Shown: positions 1-10,819 of the stretch, piece after piece
How the letters are laid out: each line of letters opens with the position of its first letter
How positions within the stretch are numbered: the stretch's first letter is position 1
Assembly (NCBI GenBank): GCA_030295235.1
Contig: AP026123.1
Location: forward strand, 62,001 to 126,000
Source of the DNA: Fistulifera solaris
Taxonomy: Eukaryota; Bacillariophyta; Bacillariophyceae; Naviculales; Stauroneidaceae
Direction of reading: 5' to 3'
DNA length: 64,000 nt
The notes under the pieces: generated by a model
Seen by the model: the letters and a program-made list of their open reading frames with translations, nothing else
The model's database searches: none
Told to the model about the DNA's origin: nothing
Position numbers and translations under genes: made by a program

Positions 1-1
1 T

Positions 2-166
2 ACTATAGACGAACGAGTGGACGATATTGGGGACACAGGAGGTGTCAATGGTTTTGGAAAAGTTCCTTTTGTGTTGCAATCTCCGCGTGTTGTTCGACCC
101 AGCGATATGGAACTGCGAAAGAGAGAACGAGAGCTATGGAGTTCGCTCATCAACGATGCTGCGTGA
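2..166 (+). CDS. C-terminal end of an unidentified plus-strand gene (partial)
   Basis: The frame starting at base 2 is open from the window edge to a TGA at 164-166 and reads as about 54 residues with protein-like composition: an acidic and glycine-rich stretch, then a basic charged helix-like segment (ELRKRERELWSSLINDAA). The gene would begin outside the window. No family is recognised. It would converge on the POT1-like gene that ends at 478. The longer frame starting at 27 has a poor composition and I judge it a shadow. Confidence 0.35.
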   Translation, partial: TIDERVDDIGDTGGVNGFGKVPFVLQSPRVVRPSDMELRKRERELWSSLINDAA

Positions 167-477
167 TGACGAGTTCCTTGTATTGTGCGAACATCGTCTT
201 ACGAATACGTTGAGCTTCTCAACCTTGCACTTTTACTTACATGTTCGGCATCTGTGGAATATCTTTTCGGACTGGGGAGGATTCATCGATAGCCGTCTTT
301 CGCTTTTTGAACTGGTTGGACGTTAGTGGGGCAAACGTTTTCCATAGTGCTGGCAATGGCACATGGATCTTGTCATCTACTCTTGTTCACTGTTCTACGG
401 TTACTTTGTAATCAGTGGACTATAAAGTTTTTATTTTATTGCCTGATATGACGGATTCGGCTTAAGCTTACTTCCTC
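167..477. other. Intergenic gap between convergent genes
   Basis: About 310 bases between the 3' ends of two convergent genes. It should hold both 3' untranslated regions and polyadenylation signals. I see no further open frame, repeat or RNA structure that I could support. Confidence 0.5.
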
Positions 478-3313
478 TCAGATTAAAAAGGTCCTTTCGG
501 TCATCGACTCTAGCAAGAGCATACGAGTGCCTTCGAACATGATACTACGGACGGAACAATTCCATCCAACCCGATCATCGATTCTAGACTTTAAATTCGC
601 CAACGCCTGAGCAGATCTTTGTTTAGCGCTTTGCGCATTCATGGCAACTAAAATTTCAGCGGCAGGTTCCAGAACAATTACATCTGCTGCGTCGCCATTT
701 TCAGATTCGATGCGTAGACCAAGGCGATAGTAGTAGCTGTCATCGTCGGCCTTTGTAAGAATTTTGTCTATCGACGAAATGCTTGGCAACGACGGAATAA
801 GATTTTTGAGAAACACTCGGCCTGTAAAAATTCCATCGTCGTACGATGTAAGCAACTCTTGAAGCGACTTGCTTTGAAAAAGAGACACGGGAACGGGAAT
901 CGGCACATCGCCGTTTTCATTTTCAATCTCCTCATAGGGAAGGATCCCGCTGTCAGAGTTTCGTTCTTCACCACGGCGTGCATCATGTTTCCTCAATAGA
1001 TCAGTTACCTCGTAGCAATCGTCAGGTATCGGCGTCACGTGCGTCACACCTCTACTGTAGGCAACCGTCAAGCAGGTCAACTTATTATATTGTATACTGT
1101 CATCCCAGGCGTTCCGCAAGCGAAGAAAAGTACCGGGTTGCAAGTCTTTAATTTGTTCCCAATGAGGATCTTCCCAAACAACAACATTCACCACTCTACC
1201 CGTTACTTGAGTTGGGGGATCAAGACCCAATTTGCGACAAGCAGCTGCAAGTCGAGTTAAGACTTCAGGTGGGGGTCGCCATCCTCGTTCTGTTCACCAA
1301 TTGGGTTAGGATCCGAAACAGGAATTCCGGTTCCGTCCCAAACACGCAAAAATCCCCTAGGAACATTGCCAATCAAGTCTCCGGGTGGCATTGAGTAAAC
1401 CCCAGTAATCATAACAGAAAAGTCGCCCTTAAATCCAGATGAGAGTGTCGAAGACGCTTGTGGGACATGCAGATTCGATAATGTACACTGGTATTGGCTT
1501 CGCAAGGACGGGAAGTTACGCTACCATGTTCAAACGCGATATGTGAGACGATAACATGATCACGAATACCAATAGACTCATCGTTCAACAAATTGATCCC
1601 ACGAACCTGTCGTTCTTGTCCCCAAAGCCAGAGTCGTTCCATTTCCTTCTTTTCACTTTCAGTCGTCTCTGTATTTTGACTGGCGACATAGGTCCATTCC
1701 CACACACCTTCGCTTTGTTCTTCTTTCCGACAAACAACAAAAGAGCTTTGCTTCAGTCCAGTCAGCTGTACACTGCCTCTATGTTTCTTCACTTCGAGTC
1801 GATGCATCCGAATCACGTCACCGGCGAGCCGAACGTGTGGAAAGTGATGCTTGCCAACACCAAAAATATTTATTGTCACGGGCTGCGGTTCATCTTCCAC
1901 ATTGCTTGGTGCAATGCTCTCATCTACTAAACTAACCGTCATCATCCAGTCTGATTCTTTGAGCTGTCGCGCGGGCGTAAAGGAAAGAACTACCGCCATC
2001 ACATCACACAAGCATTTCTCACTTCGATCTCCCGCATGGATGCTTTGATAACTTTCGTATTCTGCATCCAAATCACTCTATTCAATTACAACCGTGAGTA
2101 TAATGTTTCAACAACGCATCGATCGCGAAGTTATCGAATCAATACGTACCAGCTTGAGGTAGGTAGAATCCGATTGCGATACGACCTTCAAGGGCCGCTG
2201 CTCGGCCAAGTCACAAAATGGACTGTCTTCGATCCTTACAGGCTCTACTTCCACACCATGCTCTTGACACGGAGTAAGACAGCTGACATGCTCAATAAAC
2301 TCCAGTCTGGAACCTGTCGCAACATAGATTTTCATATCGGGGTGATCAAAACCAAAATTCATTACTTCATTGCCTTGCTCGTCCGTAAGCTTCATTTTCG
2401 AATCCCTATCGCCAATGCAGAGGCAACACTCTGACATATCGTGCGCTTCGTACCAGTCAGAGGCGGGATAAGGAAACACACACTTGTGTGGGACATTCTG
2501 AAGACTGAAATAGAGATGATCCGTCTTTTGTTGGCGAAAAATGGTAGACAAGGCTTCCGCGTACTTTCCGTAAAAGAAAACATGAATTCGTTGTGCCTTG
2601 ACATAATCCTCTTCCAAGAATTCAGCTCTCAGTCGCAATGCACTCATATCATCTTGAACCTGTTTCATTTCGAAATTGACAACAATTTTATAGCAAGACG
2701 AGAGCGGTCCATCTTCTTGAAATCCTCCCAGGGTTAATCGAGGCCAGTTCGGCGTCGAGGTATGAAGATACATGGGATGCGAAAGCGCATTCGAAGCGGA
2801 TTGAACGCGTTGTGTCTGTCGAACGGCAAAGCGTTTCTCTGCCTTACAAAGCATGAGATTCAAGCTTTTCGCCATCAAGTCAATGTCGCAAATTCGTTCG
2901 GCGTGATGATGAGTCTTGTGTATTGACGGAACGCGGATTTGTATGTTTTCTGGAGGGTAATGTTGCTGCTGTTCCGTTTCTAGCAGGATTGCGTTGTTTT
3001 GCGTTTCCAATCGAGGTGATTCAGGTTCATCAAATGCGATGATTCTCGAAGGTTGTCGAGGGCGAGACGGTTCTACTGCTATATGCTGATCTTGAGTCGA
3101 AAATCGTAGTGTCGAATAAAACAAAAGAAATTTCTCCCGCATCTCTTTCCATGTCCCATAATCACCACTATCCGCAAGCTGACTGAGTGGAGCATTGTCT
3201 AATGATTCTTCTTCTACCGTTTTTGTTTCACAGTCCCTCAAAGAGGTATTGTAATCATTTGTGTAAGCTTTACTCTGTAAATGATCGCGAAAGAATGAAG
3301 CCAAGCCAGACAT
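478..3313 (-). CDS. POT1: POT1-like single-stranded telomere-binding protein (OB-fold)
   Basis: Predicted to bind the single-stranded G-rich telomere end and protect it. Two regions match the tandem OB-folds of POT1/TEBP-alpha. OB1 lies at about 1540-2060 (MMTVSLVDES; TINIFGVGKHHFP; GDVIRMHRLEVKKH, compare GDIVRFHRLKI in human POT1). OB2 begins with GFLRVWDGTGIP (human LRVWDGTRTP) and continues with WEQIKDLQPGTFLRL. About 390 extra N-terminal residues (2146-3313) contain a further beta-rich stretch that may be another OB-fold. Introns fit at 2062-2145 (84 bp, phase 1) and 1457-1524 (68 bp, phase 1). At the G5 run 1271-1275 the frame shifts by one base inside OB2 although the protein similarity continues, so a missing base in a run is likely. 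Joining the N-terminal part is inference: the splice sites and phase fit. The start is the first ATG of the long upstream frame. Confidence 0.72.
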
Positions 3314-3671
3314 TTCCTTTCTGCAGTATCTTGCCCCTCTACAATAGAAGTCTTCTTATCCTTGCTAGGCTTTCGAAAGATTGTTTTGATATGTTATTCG
3401 GCTTTGAAATGAATAAAAATAACAAGTACTCCGCATTCGAATAAAATGCGATCGATGATCGATGATCTTTTGCGCGTGAGGCACAAAAACAAAACCAGGA
3501 ATATTTGTGAAAAGAGGAAAAGACAGTGGAAAATTCAGTGGAATGTCAAACTTTCATTCGGACTTTAGGTAATTAGGAATAAATATTTAGGATTGTGTTA
3601 GTGTGGTCGAAAAAAGGAAAGAAAATGCTGACTAAACTGCAGTTGTGGAAAAACGGAGTGTTTATTGTGTT
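3314..3671. other. Intergenic spacer upstream of POT1-like gene
   Basis: A/T-rich sequence holding the POT1-like promoter and running into the tandem array. Bases 3525-3588 share a diverged copy with 49516-49579. No gene is seen. Confidence 0.5.
3525..3588 (+). repeat. Dispersed ~64-bp repeat, copy 1
   Basis: Shares the order AGTGGAAAATTCAGT, then AATGTC, then ATTAGGAATAAATAT with bases 49516-49579 in the same orientation, at roughly 80 percent identity by eye. Both copies are in non-coding DNA. It may be a fragment of a dispersed element; the family is unknown. Confidence 0.5.
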
Positions 3672-5327
3672 GACCAGCCCAGAATTTCTCTATGATCTGA
3701 AATAACTTTTCCAGAATTTCTGGAATTTGCACTTTCTTTCGTTATGATCCCAAACACAGTTTCCAGATTTTTTGGAACGCGTACTTCCTTCCGTTACGCA
3801 CGTCAACATCGTCGCCAGTATTTCTGGAACGTGCACGGCATTTCGGTAGACTCGAAAACAACTGGTCCAGAATTTCTGGACCAGCACAGAATTTCTGTAT
3901 GATCTGAAATAACTTTTCCAGAATTTCTGGAATTTGCACTTTCTTTCGTATGGATCGAAAACACAGTTTCCAGAATATCTGGAGTGTGCACTGACTATCG
4001 TTAGGATCGAAAGGATTGCGTCCAGGGATTTTGGAACGTGCACGGCATTTCAGTAGGCTCGAAAACAACTGGTCCAGAATTTCTGGACCAGCACAGAATT
4101 CTCTATGATCTGAAATAACTTTTCCAGAATTTCTGGAATTTGCACTTTCTTTCGTATGGATCGAAAACACAGTTTCCAGAATTTCTGGAATTTGCACTGA
4201 CTATCGTTAGGATCGAAAGGATTGCGTCCAGAGATTTTGAAACGTGCACGGCATTTCAGTAGGCTCGAAAACAACTGGTCCAGAATTTCTGGACCAGCAC
4301 AGAATTTCTGTATGATCTGAAATAACTTTTCCAGAATTTCTGGAATTTGCACTTTCTTTCGTATGGATCGAAAACACAGTTTCCAGAATTTCTGGAATTT
4401 GCACTGACTATCGTTAGGATCGAAAGGATTGCGTCCAGAGATTTTGAAACGTGCACGGCATTTCAGTAGGCTCGAAAACAACTGGTCCAGAATTTCTGGA
4501 CCAGCACAGAATTTCTGTATGATCTGAAATAACTTTTCCAGAATTTCTGGAATTTGCACTTTCTTTCGTATGGATCGAAAACACAGTTTCCAGAATATCT
4601 GGAGTGTGCACTGACTATCGTTAGGATCGAAAGGATTGCGTCCAGGGATTTTGGAACGTGCACGGCATTTCAGTAGGCTCGAAAACAACTGGTCCAGAAT
4701 TTCTGGACCAGCACAGAATTCTGTATGATCTGAAATAACTTTTCCAGAATTTCTGGAATTTGCACTTTCTTTTGTATGGATCGAAAACACAGTTTCCAGA
4801 ATTTCTGGAATTTGCACTTTCTTTCGTATGGATCGAAAACACAGTTTCCAGAATTTCTGGAATGCGCACTGGCTATCGTTAGGATCTAAAAGATTGCGTC
4901 CAGAGATTTTGGAACGTGCACGGCATTTCAGTAGGCTCGAAAACAACTGGTCCAGAATTTCCGGACCAGCACAGAATTCTGTATGATCTGAAATAACTTT
5001 TCCAGAATTTCTGGAATTTGCACTTTCTTTCGTATGGATCGAAAACACAGTTTCCAGAATATCTGGAGTGCGCACTGACTATCGTTAGGATCGAAAGGAT
5101 TGCGTCCAGAGATTTTGAAACGTGCACGGCATTTCAGTAGGCTCGAAAACAACTGGTCCAGAATTTCTGGACCAGCACAGAATTTCTGTATGATCTGAAA
5201 TAACTTTTCCAGAATTTCTGGAATTTGCACTTTCTTTCGTATGGATCGAAAACACAGTTTCCAGAATTTCTGGAATTTGCACTTGCTATCGTTTGTTAGG
5301 ATCGCGAAAAGATAGCGTCCAGAATTT
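3672..5327. repeat. Higher-order tandem repeat: 52-bp monomers in a ~207-bp unit
   Basis: Four related monomers of 51-52 bp repeat in fixed order to give a ~207-bp unit. The landmark GGTCCAGAATTTC falls at about 3864, 4071, 4277, 4484, 4691, 4949 and 5155. The spacing is 206-207 except one of 258, which is one extra 52-bp monomer. Most monomers begin with the palindrome TTCCAGAATTTCTGGAA or a variant. Later units are almost identical, while the left edge (3672-3860) is more diverged, as expected for old array margins. Because 207 is divisible by three, long minus-strand frames stay open across the array in several frames at once. I treat those as repeat artefacts, not genes. No spacers are present, so it is not a CRISPR array. 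Confidence 0.93.
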
Positions 5328-5587
5328 CTGAATGACGAGACGTCGTTTTCATTTTGATTTATTCAGAAAATCTGACTCACTTGTCTAATAGTCTACAAGA
5401 AGTATTTAGGAAACGGTGATTATTTGCTCTTGCTCGCTACCATTTTTATATAATAATGATGTATTTGACCATCAGAGACATTAATCTATTGGCGAAACAC
5501 CACATCGATTAATCTTATTTGTAATTTCCTACGGTTGACAATAAATTCCCTCTTTATAAAAGTACTTGTCATGTCTAAATAATCGCC

Positions 5588-7086
5588 TTACTGATGTTGA
5601 AGTGGCTTGTTCGGGTCACGCTCCATGATATCCTGTACATACTTCAACAGCATAGTGTTAAGTTTCTCCTCCGTATTGAAAACAGGGTTGATTTGACCAG
5701 GCTTCATGTTCGAACAAAGATGATTGACATCGCGATGTTCGGCTTCATCGGCACGCACCGCGTACATCAGATCAAGCACGCTGCCTGTCTCGCCTAGTTT
5801 CCAATAAGCGCGACCAATGGCGGGGGCCAATTGTGTGCGCCATGCTGCCAACTCGGTTCCTTCGGGTGCCTGTTCAATCGCTTGAATGATTTTCGTGTAT
5901 GTGGAGCAAGCTTCTTCTTCAACATATCCCACAAAGCGATGGCAAAAATGCGGAGAAATCATGTAAGCAAGAAGAAAGACGGAACCGAATCCAAACTGAC
6001 CTCCCACTACGGCAGCACTAGAGGAGTGATTTGAAAGTCGCAAAGAGGATTCGCACAAGTGAGAAAAAAAGGAATGCATTTCGTCAACAACTGAACCTAA
6101 GGCGTTACGAAACGTACCGAAAGAGAGCATTGGGGTTCTTCATTCGTACAAAGGTAAGTAGATGCATGCGTTCGTTGTTGGCTTCGTCTAAAAACATTTG
6201 AATCATTCCACCATCTCGTTGCATGGTACGGAGTGACTTGAAGTGACGCACAATAGCGGCAACCATACCAGGGACAGCAGCAATCGTTTCGAGATAGATG
6301 GTGCGATTCATGACCTTGGTGGGTGTAATTTCTCCGTTCCAACCGGTCGCTGCATCAAAGGCCAGACGCACCCCTTTGACCGCATTGTACGCCAAACGAT
6401 CCACGAAGGTCTCTGGAGGAGTGTGTTTCAATTCAATGTTCCAGTCCATGTTTCCGTGGCTCTTGTAAAACAAGTACTCGTTTCCACAAGAACCCAGTTT
6501 TAGGGGATTGCCCGATTCGTCCAACTCGACGGTATCACTTTCCTGACGTTGCACAACACGATCGATGGCTTCGATGAAACGATCAAAGGAGACACTTCCT
6601 CCCGATTTTCCGGCGTAGAATAGTTCACCGATTTCGACAATCTCGTCTTCAGTAAAGGCGCTATTGTGTTTGCGCAGAAGTTGCTTCCAGTTCATCCGTA
6701 TCGATTCTAGAAGGAAAATGAAGCCGATGCGTGAGACGAAACGAACGCAGGCGTGATGCGAGGCATAATTTCTTGACTTACCGACCGTCGGAGTTGCGAT
6801 CTACGGCGTTCAATTCTTTGAGGATGTTCTTTACTGTATCCATATTCAGAACACGAAGCTTCTTTGTAACAGATCCGGGCGTTTGTACGACGACAGCATC
6901 GTCCAAGGCAGCCGTGCTGAAGAATTTCGACTGAACCATCAAGGGGCTCTTCCATCCTTGCTGAAGATAGTTACTGGCCTGACTTCCAATTGCGGAATAA
7001 ATTGCTTTCTCATGCCCAGCAGCAGCCGTTACCACAGGACGGAGAAAACGAGGAGCCGAACGACGCAAACTTGTTGCTGCAATCAT
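5588..7086 (-). CDS. AOX: Mitochondrial alternative oxidase with N-terminal EF-hand
   Basis: Di-iron ubiquinol oxidase of the inner mitochondrial membrane, passing electrons from ubiquinol to oxygen without pumping protons. The ligand motifs are present in order: LETIAAVPG, NNERMHLL, VEEEACSTYT and RADEAEHRDVNH. The N-terminus (MIAATSLRRSAPRF) is basic and fits mitochondrial import; this ATG, at 7086, is chosen over one 17 codons upstream. Before the oxidase domain lies a canonical EF-hand loop read across the first intron, D-R-N-S-D-G-R-I-D-T-D-E, then a degenerate second EF-hand (AGKSGGSVSFDR). Introns: 6707-6781 (75 bp) and 6018-6117 (100 bp). A one-base excess at 6687-6688 (CC) breaks the frame just after the EF loop and is probably a sequence error. 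Calcium control of the oxidase is inference. Confidence 0.93.
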
Positions 7087-8203
7087 AATGTGTTGCTTTG
7101 TTTTCAATGATGCTATCAGCGCGATTGCTAATAACAATTAATATTCAAATCAAATGGTTAATGAAGATTCTTTCAACAATGTGAATGAAATATGAAAATG
7201 ACTTTCAAACAACAATCCCAAAACGCCGACAAAGAAAGGAATGCCAAAAAGCGAAGCCTCCGAAGGTAAATTAGAAAGAGGCTGTTTTACCGGATATGCC
7301 ACGTCAGATCGGAGGAAGTATCTACTGTTTACCCGATACAGAAAGTGATGCAGGCGCGGAACAGTCTACACCTTCCATTATTGCCCAATCCGCAAGATTC
7401 AGAACGAGTGAGACGTGCAGGAAATGTGGACATGGAAAGTGAGGACGACGTCAGACCAAAAAATGCGAACCTTTAGCCCAAGCATAGTCTCTTCTAGCTC
7501 ATAACTCATAACTCATCCTGTGGCGACAGCAAACTAGAATACTCCGTTATATTAAGTGAATTGCTCTGGGAGTTTATTTTGGGTATTAAATTGTCGAAAC
7601 GCTAACCAAGGAAATGACACGAGGAAGTGAATCAGCTGTCGAGAATGATGCAATACCGTACCGTACCTGATAAAGGCTAATAAACATTGAACCCTAGAGG
7701 TTCCGGGCTCATGTTTGAAATAGACTTGCTTGTGTTGTAGCAGAGAGGATCAGATCAAGTCAAGGCTCCAGATGATGCTGATTAAGTTGGATTTGCAACG
7801 CAAGGCTTAGCTGCACTGTTGCTTGCCTGTTGAATACTCAGTATACAGCGAAGTGTAGAGGGCACATTGAGTCAGGAGTGATTCAGTCCCGGGAAGTAAA
7901 CAACAAATAAAAACATTTAACTCGGAACCCCAGACAAAATTGCTCAGTTGGGCCCTAGTGGCTCTAATCTGTTCTCAACAACTGCTATAAAGGCTCTTCT
8001 TATGGACGGACATGCTTCGTTTCTGAATAGAAAGAAGGTACCAGGCGCATGAGTGTCTTTACCTTTGCCGTCACGTCGAAAGGATGAGACGGGAGCAATC
8101 TATCTAATTGCTTTACTTGAATAGATGATTTAATTGTTACAGAGTGGCTCTTCCTTCAACTCTAGTTTCGTTCCTTTATCTTTCAGAGTCCTTTCTCGCA
8201 CCC
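7087..8203. other. Long intergenic gap
   Basis: About 1.1 kb between the alternative oxidase promoter and the 3' end of the cystatin gene. Bases 7244-7474 on the plus strand look weakly protein-like in changing frames (CLPDTESD, then CRKCGHGK) but have no consistent start or known domain. The rest shows nothing I can support. Confidence 0.45.
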
Positions 8204-8646
8204 TCATCCTTTGAAATCCGTCGACGACAACTTAGATTGACCTGCTAGTATATTAGAAACTTCCGAAACCGACACTTCGTCGTCCCATGTTGTTACACTG
8301 ACATCTCCGAATCGATCGTATACTTGAACTTTGAAAGCACCCTTGAGTTTTCCTTCCGTATTCTCGACAGCGTATAGAATTCGGTAGTTCATTCCGGCGA
8401 CGACTTGCTGAAAGGATTGAACCACGCGAAGACGTTCTTCCGAAGTCTTTTGCAGTCAAACGAATAACGCTGGCTTTGCAGTGGGAGTTGTGTCTGTACG
8501 TATTCTGTGACACCCTGCAGCATGGGGTTTTCTTCCGGCTTTTCAATTTCACTAAATCCACCCACCATGGCACAGTTCGAAGAGGAGGTAAGGAAGGATA
8601 GAAGCAGCGTTATAATATAAACAAAACGATACCAAAGATTGGTCAT
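8204..8646 (-). CDS. Secreted cystatin-like cysteine protease inhibitor
   Basis: A small protein of about 147 residues. The first ~26 residues (MTNLWYRFVYIITLLLSFLT...) form a signal peptide. The mature part starts with the cystatin N-terminal glycines (MVGGFSEI), has the first helix (LQGVTEYVQTQL) and the signature Q-V-V-A-G followed by MNYRILYAVE, then a beta-strand pair (FKVQVYDRFGDVSVTTW). Cystatins block papain-like proteases by inserting the QxVxG loop. The frame shifts by one base near 8456, between the helix and the QVVAG loop, while the cystatin pattern continues. This is a sequence error or a recent inactivating change. Confidence 0.8.
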
Positions 8647-8934
8647 GATGCGATATAAATGAATAAAGAAAGATAATGAAGTTGCAAAGGCAATTTGCAG
8701 AAGACGTAGAACGTAGAAGCGACACGACGGACGACGATCGAATTCATTCCGAAAGCTGAAAAGCGCGCGGTGTTCTCTCGTCCTTCCAATCCCACACGAG
8801 TCCCGAATAGTATGTACTTTGTACTTTGTACTTTGTAGTCAACACACTAGGATTTAATATTTTTTCCTTCCGTATTACTGGTAGGTCTACGAATTATCTG
8901 ATAAAATAATAATAAAGCCCAAGATGATTTTACA

Positions 8935-10440
8935 TTATTCAGTTGGATGCACGTAAAACAGTGCCGCCGTCAAGTAATTCCCTGCCGGCCACGAAATCGG
9001 AGACTGCGTATGACAAGAGGCTGCCCCGGATACTCTCAATAGCGTTACACGACGATGAGCTGCTAGTGCAGCTCCTTGTACCATATTCAAAAAGGCCTGT
9101 CCGCCTTCTTCTTGTGTCATGGCAGCGGAGCAAGTACAAGTCATGAGGTATCCACCACTTTCCGCTACGACCTTGATGGCATCACGATTCAGTGCATGAT
9201 ATTTACGCCGCGCCTTGTCGAGTGACGACACGGATGGAGCCAATTTAGGAGGATCCAGAGCAACAATATCCCAGCTTCGCTGACCATGCATGTCTTGCAA
9301 GAAAGAAGTGATATCAGCTTGCACGCATTCCAGTTCCACTTGATTCAATTCTGCGTTATCAGCGGCCGCCTTGACAGCATCCGCACTCGAGTCAACTGCC
9401 GTAGCCGCTTTGGCATTGCCCTGCACCAATGCTGTCAAGCTAAAGCCTCCATGATAACAACACAAGTCCAATACAGTCTTGTCTTTTGCCAAGGACGCTA
9501 CATGCATTCGATTCTCGCGCTGATCGCAGTAGACACTCGTCTTTTGCCCTCCTTCATACGGATACGCAGCAAATTTGACTCCATTCTCTCGATAATACAC
9601 CACCTTGTCTTTTTCCGATAAAGATTCTTGCGCTTCGCTCAATAACAATGCCAAACGATGATTCGTCGTATCTTGTCCATCTTTCGTAGCTTGACTCAAG
9701 CCATCTTGTTCCAAACGACTCGGTGTCGTCCTCCAAACTAGTTGAACATCAGGGCCCAGGGTTGCTTGTATTTCCGATTGTATAATGTCCCGATGCACTT
9801 GACACCACAAGGCCGAACTCATAATGACGGCATGTTGTGACCCAATGACATCAATGGCCAATCCTGACAACGAATCACCTTCTCCGTGACAAAGACGGTA
9901 CGTATCGGTTAAATTCCAGTCGATCAATCCGCCTTGTCGAAGTTGGAGTGCGGAACGCAAATGATGTCGGAGAACGACGCGGAGTGCTTCGTCCGGATCG
10001 GCTTCTTTGCTTTGAATCATTTTGAAAAGAGACGGCTGAACATATTTGTGACAGAGAAATCGGATTCGATATAAAGAATGCGGATTGTAGACTCCATATC
10101 CGAGTACTTCCAACGAGGAACCCTGTTCACGTGGGACGGCTACTTGCACCAATTGCCCAACTTGGATATTTTGAGAGGAAAGGTTATCAATGGCTTTTGT
10201 AAAGACGAGTTGATTACCATCTCGGAATGACCTCGATTGCCGATTTCGTTTCAAAGTAATAAGAGGGAGAGAAGAATTTCTCGAAGAGGATTTAGATGAA
10301 TGAGAAGAAGAAGGAAGAGGTTGTGTTGTTGCGAAAAGCCGAACGGCAAATCGTCGGTTTCCGACGTTTGTCGAAACGGCGAATCCTTGACAAGACGAAA
10401 CCAACAAACACAATTGCAGCATGATAAGTCTTCTCTTCAT
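8935..10440 (-). CDS. Plastid-targeted RlmI-like SAM-dependent rRNA methyltransferase
   Basis: Resembles the bacterial RlmI (YccW) family that makes m5C in 23S rRNA. A PUA-like N-terminal part (QLVQVAVPREQGSS, then GYGVYNPHSLYRIRFL) precedes a Rossmann methyltransferase domain with VLDLCCYHGGFSLTAL (SAM loop), AVDSSADAVKAA, ALDPPKLAPS and TCTCSAAMTQEE (catalytic-loop region). The leader MKRRLIMLQLCLLVSSCQG followed by FAVS matches the diatom signal peptide with phenylalanine just after the cut, so import into the plastid is likely. The start at 10440 gives the cleaner leader than an ATG seven codons upstream. It is one uninterrupted frame. It is divergent from the ferrochelatase gene at 10820. 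Confidence 0.85.
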   Translation of the reverse strand: MKRRLIMLQLCLLVSSCQGFAVSTNVGNRRFAVRLFATTQPLPSSSHSSKSSSRNSSLPLITLKRNRQSRSFRDGNQLVFTKAIDNLSSQNIQVGQLVQVAVPREQGSSLEVLGYGVYNPHSLYRIRFLCHKYVQPSLFKMIQSKEADPDEALRVVLRHHLRSALQLRQGGLIDWNLTDTYRLCHGEGDSLSGLAIDVIGSQHAVIMSSALWCQVHRDIIQSEIQATLGPDVQLVWRTTPSRLEQDGLSQATKDGQDTTNHRLALLLSEAQESLSEKDKVVYYRENGVKFAAYPYEGGQKTSVYCDQRENRMHVASLAKDKTVLDLCCYHGGFSLTALVQGNAKAATAVDSSADAVKAAADNAELNQVELECVQADITSFLQDMHGQRSWDIVALDPPKLAPSVSSLDKARRKYHALNRDAIKVVAESGGYLMTCTCSAAMTQEEGGQAFLNMVQGAALAAHRRVTLLRVSGAASCHTQSPISWPAGNYLTAALFYVHPTE

Positions 10441-10819
10441 GGTAATAAATTGTAATCGCAATGAATGGCTTGTTGTAAAGCTATGCTCAATATTCGCTAG
10501 AATACATCATTCGTTTGATAGTTTCTTGATGTTTCGTTTCTTTCATTTTTTACGTGGTTTTGCAATGAAGCGTCTGTAGGTCAACTGTACATGACATTTT
10601 CACTCCGTTGTGAAAAGACTACCAGGTACAGTATGAGCAATATTTGCTCTTGTGTCCTGTGTCCGTGCGGTACAGACATTGCTGGGTGTGACGCAATCGC
10701 GTTTCTTCGCGTGCTTTTTGCGTTGCGATGAGAAGACACAACATCGGGAAAGCAATACAAAATACAAAGTATCTGATTGCATTGCATTTTTTCAATAATA
10801 GTCTTTCTTTCATTCAAAT
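10441..10819. promoter_or_regulatory. Shared promoter region of two divergent plastid-protein genes
   Basis: A 379-base gap between the start codons of the methyltransferase (minus) and ferrochelatase (plus). It must hold both promoters. A TACCAGGTA-type motif occurs near 10621. No TATA box or defined operator could be assigned. Confidence 0.5.

Noticed and set aside
27-326. 99-residue plus-strand frame near the left edge
   Set aside because: A different frame from base 2 to 166 has the better protein character; this one looks like its shadow plus intergenic sequence.
3690-5282. Several overlapping minus-strand reading frames, up to 341 residues
   Set aside because: They are open in more than one frame at once and follow the 207-bp unit exactly. 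This is a by-product of a repeat length divisible by three; there is no independent sign of a protein.
7244-7474. Protein-like stretches with CRKCGHGK
   Set aside because: There is no consistent frame, start or full zinc motif, so it is only noted under the intergenic gap.
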